A stretch of DNA of 64,000 nucleotides from Xiphophorus maculatus. Lineage: Eukaryota > Chordata > Actinopteri > Cyprinodontiformes > Poeciliidae. Of the stretch, positions 57,901 through 64,000 are shown piece by piece; the stretch's first letter is position 1, and each line of letters opens with the position of its first letter. Both the position numbers and the translations under genes were made by a program. The notes under the pieces are model-generated. The model saw only the letters and a list, made by a program, of their open reading frames with translations. It made no database searches and was not told the origin of the DNA. The DNA lies in NCBI RefSeq assembly GCF_002775205.1, contig NC_036455.1, positions 1,402,501-1,466,500 on the forward strand, read 5' to 3'.

Positions 57901-58730
57901 TTTAAGTGAAAATTCAAAGCAGAGTGTTTTCCCGCACCTGCTAACATGACTAGGAGGGGATCTCAAAACGCTGATGTGTCTGTAGGAATGCTTATCAATT
58001 AATCATGGTAGCAGCTTGTGGTTGAGTAGCTTGGTGACATTTAGTTTGGAAAGGGCAGCTATAAAAGGCTGCATGTAGAAAAACCTCCATGAAAAACATG
58101 ATGTTTCAGAGTGCAATCAGGACTGATGATACGTCATTTCATTCAACTCACTCAGATAAACAGTGGCTTTTCTGAGAGGAACTTTCTGCTCACTAGAAAA
58201 AAAATAGCAAATTGCAAAAATTAACATTTTCATATTTTATTTTGCAATCACAAGCTGATGCATTTAGAAAATTATATGTGAGAGAACACAAAGTAGTGCT
58301 TAACAATGAAGAGGAAGGAAAATTTTAAAAAATGCACTGAGGATTTTAATAAGGTTTGTTTTGCAAAATAGCTAAAGTTCAGACATCAATTTTCAGGTTG
58401 TCAGATTTTCTGTTGGTCTCTTAATGCAATATTTACTGCTGCACACTTTTTAGTTTGTCTAATGTCTTTGTTTAGATGTATTTGAGCAAAATAAGCGCTC
58501 TAAAATTCCCTGTTTGATTGCCCAATTACAAATAGTAAAAAAAAAAAAACTGTTCTAAAAACTTAAAAAGAAGTGAAGTGTAATTAATCTTGAGTCTAAA
58601 GAAATGTTCAGAACCTTGATTTACTCTCACAGCTTACATAAGTTTTGCTTCTCCAACTCCAGCCACTCAAAGCTACTATTTTTCTTTTATATGCATCCCT
58701 GTTCCAACATCTGAATAAAATGAATGAATG
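51916..58730. other. Probable first intron of the unidentified gene, or intergenic DNA
   Basis: AT-rich DNA with an A-run at about 54637-54655 and other homopolymers. No coding exon or RNA gene is recognised on either strand. The open frames of 130-140 codons near 54.3-55.0 kb cross homopolymers and lack similarity. Confidence 0.4.
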
Positions 58731-58734
58731 ATTA

Positions 58735-59000
58735 TCTAGTCTGTAAATTAGACACTTGATTCAGGTGTGTTTTTGAGCCGGAATGCATCAAAACGTTGCG
58801 GGAATGTGACTGAAGTCGGAGATCCCTGGAGAAGCCGTTCGTGTCTCCAGTCTTCAGGTTCCAGTGAAGACGTTTCTCTGCTTTAACACACTTGAATCTA
58901 ATAATGGAGTCATTAGCAGGACTGTGTTGAACTTGATTGGATGCTGAAGAGGTAATCAGCTTGGTGTGTTGAAATGGGGACCGGTATCCTGCAACCATCG
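58735..59000. repeat. Short interspersed fish repeat
   Basis: TTCAGGTGTGTTTTTGAGCC, AACGTTGCGGGAATGTGACT, GGAGATCCCTGGAGAAGCC and later GTCATTAGCAGGACTGTGTT resemble a dispersed fish repeat. The 94-codon minus-strand frame across it is therefore not a gene. Confidence 0.45.
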
Positions 59001-59401
59001 ATGATGAGTCTGACACCCTCTGATATAATCGGCTCCGATCAGAAATATGTGTTGGAATTACAAAAAAACAAAAGCAAATGGGAATCCCATTACGCTGTTG
59101 CTGATATAAAAACTGTTTGTTGTTTTATTCCACACATATACCTGATTTTATTGTTTTTATTTTTTATTGTTTTTCTTGATGGTAGCTGTTCATTTTGGCT
59201 TTTTAATAATCGTCCCCGTCTCCGAACATATAAGTAGAACGGCTTTGAACTCCGCAAGAGTCTTTTGGATTAAAAGTCCAGTTTTCCATGACAAGCTTTC
59301 TTATTTCAGAGCTAGCCTTCATAAATTCGATTATGGTATAATTTTGTCAAACTACTATTATTGTCACTCGCTGCTTGCTGGGTTTTCTCTCCCTTTGTGT
59401 G

Positions 59402-60045
59402 CATTACAAAGTATTCACTCCCTTGAATATTTTCCCCTTTTATTGCTACATATCAATCAACAAAATTTGGTTTTGACAAAAAAAAAGTGAAAACTGATTT
59501 CTACAAAAATAATAATAATAAATATTTAACATAAAATAAGTAATTGCATAAATATTCACCTCCATATTTAGTATATCTTCCTTTGGCTGCAGTTACAGCG
59601 TCTCTGTGTGGATAAGTCTCAGTCAGGTTTGCACTTCTGCTCGTAATTCTCCTCAATTCTTCTTTGTAAATCTTTCCAAGCTCTGTCAGGTTTTGTAGGG
59701 ATTGGCTGTGTGAACTGCCCTAAACAGGCTTAGCCACACATTCTCTATCAAATTGAGGTCTGAGCTTTGACTGGGCCACTCTAGTACCTCCACCTTGTTG
59801 TCTTTAAACCAGTGTAGCTTCAGCTGGATGCTTTGGCTCACTGTCTTGCTGGAAAATAAATGTTCTCTGAAGCCACAGTTCTGAAGCAAATTATCCTCCA
59901 GGATTTTCCTGTGTTTTGCTTCATTTGTTTTATTTTCTACCGTTCCAAGCCTTCCAGGGCCTGATGCTGAGAAGCATCTCTGCATCATGATGCTGCCACT
60001 ACTGTGCTCCACTGTTGTAATGGTAGCCAGGAATACTAATTGACA
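59402..60045 (-). mobile_element. Tc1-like element, decayed transposase on minus strand
   Basis: The right-hand (3') end starts with GTATTCACTCCCTTGAATAT, typical of a common fish Tc1 family. The minus-strand frame contains FSASGPGRLG, then KILEDNLLQNC, WFKDNKVEVLEWPSQSSDLN and IENVW, the order of Tc1 catalytic-region motifs. The usual PKHT block is damaged and the N-terminal DNA-binding half is missing, so it is inactive. Confidence 0.85.
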
Positions 60046-60399
60046 ACTACAACTAACATCTCTTGACACACACTCACTACACTCAGATGATCTTTATTCT
60101 TTATTCTCCATTCAATTGGCTGAACCTCAGTCGAAATTGGTCAGTCCCTTTGAAGGAGATGAATGTTTATTCAATTATGTTTGTCATTATTTTGAAGAAA
60201 CCAGTTTTCACTTTGACATTAAACGTTTTTTTGTCTGAATGCTTTTTGTAAACATTGTCTATGCGCACACAGTCGAACCAAACAGCCATAACTGAGCTGC
60301 TGTAAATCTGGAAACTGTTGCTCGGCTTAAAAGTAACTTCCGAGATTAAATCACTTTACAGATTAAACTGAAGCTGTTCCATCAAAATCTATTCATTGC

Positions 60400-60660
60400 C
60401 CAGGATCCACAAAGAAATGTATTTTGTGAAGATCTATACTATAGTTTAGCAGTTGGTGACCTTTGACCCTGACCAGTTCATTGTAGCTTTGGCTATCTGC
60501 TCCAGACTCAAATCTTTTACAGTTTCCTGTCAACTCTGAGCTATTCTGATTTTTCCCTATTATTTCTGTCCCTCCTAAAGATACAGATGCCCACAGCATG
60601 ATGCTGCCACCACCACCATGTTTCATAATGTGGATAATGTGATCAGTGATGCGTGGTTTT
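60400..60660 (-). mobile_element. Second Tc1-like fragment on minus strand
   Basis: The minus-strand frame reads MKHGGGGSIMLWASVS, the conserved GGGSIMxW motif of Tc1 transposases, followed by degenerate sequence. It may be a separate copy or a displaced part of the copy at 59.4-60.0 kb. Confidence 0.6.
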
Positions 60661-63600
60661 AGTTTCCATGGAGGCCAAAGAGTTTAATTATGGTAATTAT
60701 GTAACTGGAGCAACTTCTACCACATGAGAATTTTATCATTATTTTCTCTCAAAAATTGGTTTATTTAAAAGTTTAACCTTGACTTGTCTGCTGCGTTCCT
60801 CGGGTTCCATAAAACTGTTTATTTACTAGAGCTTTAAATGCATTGTTCTATTATTTTTTGATCATTATTTAGGGGTATCAGAGTAATGGGTAGTGAAAAC
60901 AAATGCACATTTCAGATTCATAAAAGACTTTGAATGTAAAAAAGTAAGAACATTTTGCATTTTCCTCCCACCTCACTACTACACACCACGTTGTTTATTG
61001 ATAACGTTCCATTAAGTTTGTGATAGCATAATCAAATCTGCCAAGGTTCAAAGGTGCATTTTTAAATAATATATTTTCACATTTCATGTGTTGTTTGTTT
61101 ATTTTTTGCCTAACATCTACTGTATGTGACTGTTGAGGTTGTTGGTTCATTAAAACTGAAAGTGCAAACTCTACTTGTGTCTGTGCCGTATAGCTGCATG
61201 GACACTTCTTCAAAGACGTGGCTGCCGCATCAGGGTCAGTTTGGCTTGGTTGGTCAAGCGGAGGTTTGCTGTGGTGGACCGGGAGTTTTGACGCCAAGTG
61301 AGTCAGTCCAGACACAAACCCGTCTGCTTCTCTGCTCCTGTCAGCTTTGTGTCGTTGCCCAGCCTCGTCCTCCAGTCCATGCCTTGTGGTCCGCTGAGGT
61401 TTTCTGTGTTATCTGTGTTTTTTATATGTATTCGCAAGGCTGTTGTTTGCTCTGTTTTCAGTGGTGAAAGGTTTTTAATGCCCGTCTGACTTCTGCTTTT
61501 CATGTCATGACTTTTCAATCCTTTTTTCCAGAAAAAATCCCCTTGTGCACTGAAGTTTTTTTTTTTTACCCTTTTCCCTGTATCCTCCACTGGAGCGTCA
61601 CGTTTCCTCTGAGCCCTGCATTGACAGACTCCTTCTGTTTTATGTTGCCATCCTCTGGGTTAGATAGTGCCATTCCCTTTTTACACTCTCTTTGATAGAC
61701 TCCAAGTCTTCCTTCTCCCATCCGTGGATTAAAACGTCTTCTTCAATTGGCTCCAGGACAGTCAACTCAGCGCATAAACCTGTTGTTTTTTTTAAATATC
61801 AAAACAGTAAAATAACAGTTTAAAAAATGAAAGGCAGAAACAAACTAGAGACTGTTTGTTTGCTTCCAGCTGCTCTGGGAATTTACCTTGTTTGAGCTGC
61901 ATGTCAGTGATGTAATATGGATGTCGGGGAGCTTCTAACTCACACCAGAGTTTAAGAATCTTAATACCGGTGGCGCCACCTAGGGGAGGGGGCAACAACA
62001 AACAACACAATGCTTGCAGTCAAAAAGAATGAACAGCATTAAAAACATATTGAATTACTTACAATAAGACTTTATTTTGCACATCGGAGCAAAAAAAAAA
62101 ATCTGGGTGTTCACTTCACCCTTTCTGTTCCTCTCTGCTCCCCATGTTTCACACCGTGATTTGCAAGTTAATGTTAGCGTAGCTATTATTACTACTTAAT
62201 AAAACATTCGATATGTTATTGCACTATAACGATGGCCGAGGTGAAATTAACATATTTGTGATTATATTTGTTGGTTCACTTCCACGTTGCCAGATAAGAG
62301 AAAAATGTGCGTTAAAAAAATTAACATTATGGAGTGTTAATGTCCTGGTTAATTAATTTAATTTATTAAATAATATTTTAAAAAATGAAGAGCGGAAGAC
62401 ATGAGGAGACTGGTGTAAAACTCGCCTTGACCTTTCATTTTTCAGGCAAAAATTAAATGATGGAACAAAATATTTATTTAAAACACATCAGCAAGAAATT
62501 CTAATAAACAAAATCTATTTACTAAATGCATTACATATTCATGGGTTAAAGAGAGGCGTTTTGATGTGTTGCACAGTTGATTGGTTTATTATTTTATGTG
62601 TTCTCTATTTCTTTATCCACTTTTTAACACTCATCTCCCTGTAACAGTATAACTCTGTCGATCTGTTACTGCTTTTAGTTTTGAGGTTTCTCCTCCAAAG
62701 CTGCCATTGGCTCCCGTATCTGGTCATGCCCTTGGTGCATCTGCAGAGTCACGCCTGCTTAACTCTAGTTATTTCATTTGGCTCCATCCATTCACAAGCA
62801 CAGTAATGACGCTTCTAAATACATTAGCAGAAATGAAGGTAGTTTGATGGAGAGCAGTGCACACGCTAGCAAACATGTTCCTATGGTAACGAGGCCACAC
62901 TCCCCTTTGGCTAGAGCTCACACACGAGCACAGAAACGGGCAGGAGGAATACAGGAATGCTGAAAAAACACACATGATGGAAAACAAGTTCTGCTTATTT
63001 ATTTAGGCTGTTGTTGAGGATTTTCACTGTAGCTGCTGCCGGTCACAAAACGCTGGAAGTCCAAACTTTTTTTGTGTGTGTTTGTGAGCTTAGCCGGTTT
63101 TCTCGAAAAGCTTGTCGGGATTCAGACTGATTGCAGTTTTTTTTTTTTTTTTTTTTCTGTGGATCTCTCCTGCCCACAGTGCCGCTTCTCCCTGAACCCC
63201 TCCACCCACCACTTTTTTAAAATCCCGCTGCTCTGCCTCTTCTGTGCAGTGTGCATTTACCTCGTTACAGTGATGTTTCTAAACATAGCACCGGAGTGGC
63301 TCTGACTACAGCCAGAGGTGGACCTTTTTTTTTATTTATATAAAGTAAACATATCGGTCCAAATTACTTTCTTTAAAATCACCGTTTGGATGTACAGCAC
63401 GCTCCATGCTGTCAATATCATGTTCTCTTTTGGCACTAGAGTAGCATCTAGTTTTCTACTTGGTTTGAGCACAGAGTTAGGATCATTGACCAATCCTACT
63501 TTCACAATCTCTTTTGATTTAAACATTTTTTTTTTTGAATATTGTGTCCTTTATTATGGTCATCTGATCTTGCAAGTTTCTACCAGACCTTGGTCTGCAA

Positions 63601-64000
63601 ACTCAGCCTAACCTTTAAAAAAATGTTTATTATTTCATAGTGAACCACTTTTGTTTGGCATCCTTATTCTGCGAAAGTATTTAAGTGATCTACTTTCTAT
63701 TTGCTGCTAAAATCCTTCAGTTTTCATGAAAATCTCCTGGTATTTCAAAGAGTTCATGATCCCTTGAAACTATGTGTGACAGTTTTATGTTTTACCTCAT
63801 CACACTACTGCACCTCTGTGTTTTGTTGGCAGACGGTTATCACTGAACTGGACACTTAAGATGTTTTTACATCCGTGTTTGTTACCCTTTGAGGGTAGAC
63901 GCAATCCCTTCGCATTTTTTCCTATAAACGGCTACAGCGCGTTTGGCATCCACGATTTCATTTCTGTGTTTTGTAAATCGCAGCTCATACTAAAACCCCC
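60661..64000. other. Noncoding DNA to the window end, no confident gene
   Basis: One candidate exon of about 100 bp is 61191-61293 on the plus strand, framed by TATAG and a strong CCAA|GTGAGT donor. Its polypyrimidine tract is weak and its translation unrecognised. A T-run lies at about 63139-63156. Nothing else is supported. Confidence 0.35.

Noticed and set aside
63163-63303. Possible exon after a T-rich tract and CCCACAG acceptor
   Set aside because: Its 42-residue translation ends at a stop and matches nothing I recognise; the T-run makes the acceptor pattern likely by chance.

Overview
This is a stretch of vertebrate nuclear DNA, almost certainly from a ray-finned (teleost) fish. It is AT-rich and intron-rich. 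It carries Tc1/mariner, hAT and tRNA-like repeats typical of fish, and its genes are the fish counterparts of a block on human chromosome 1q21.2-q21.3. No bacterial-type or CRISPR features are present. All exon models below were read by hand from splice sites, reading frame and family similarity; no database search was possible.

Layout. (1) 1-7372, plus strand: the last nine coding exons of a synaptic vesicle glycoprotein 2 gene (sv2a). Its 5' part lies outside the window. Its introns hold decayed Tc1 pieces and a cluster of perfect hairpins. (2) 7373-13550: sv2a 3'UTR and intergenic DNA, with a complete 1,017-bp non-autonomous hAT element bounded by an 8-bp target duplication. (3) 13551-15482 and 18045-21900, minus strand: two tandem seven-exon papain-family cysteine cathepsins (cathepsin S/K group) with nearly identical exon lengths. 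The first has serine in place of the catalytic cysteine but is otherwise intact. The second keeps the full catalytic set. (4) 21901-27000: repeats, including a 386-bp palindromic foldback element. (5) About 27100-34490, plus strand: a LINGO-family gene (lingo4 by position), with a probable noncoding first exon, a 5-kb intron and a single coding exon. (6) 37050-41730, plus strand: vps72 (YL1), six exons, with a TATA-less promoter carrying ETS and CRE-like sites. (7) 41730-64000: mostly noncoding, with microsatellites, old repeats, and at 50.6-51.9 kb a promoter/5'UTR-like region of an unidentified plus-strand gene whose coding part I could not find.

The genes are not a pathway. They are an old neighbourhood: in human, SV2A, CTSS/CTSK, VPS72 and LINGO4 all lie within 1q21.2-q21.3. 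The most interesting observation is the Cys-to-Ser cathepsin, a possible pseudoprotease or repurposed serine variant beside its intact tandem sister.
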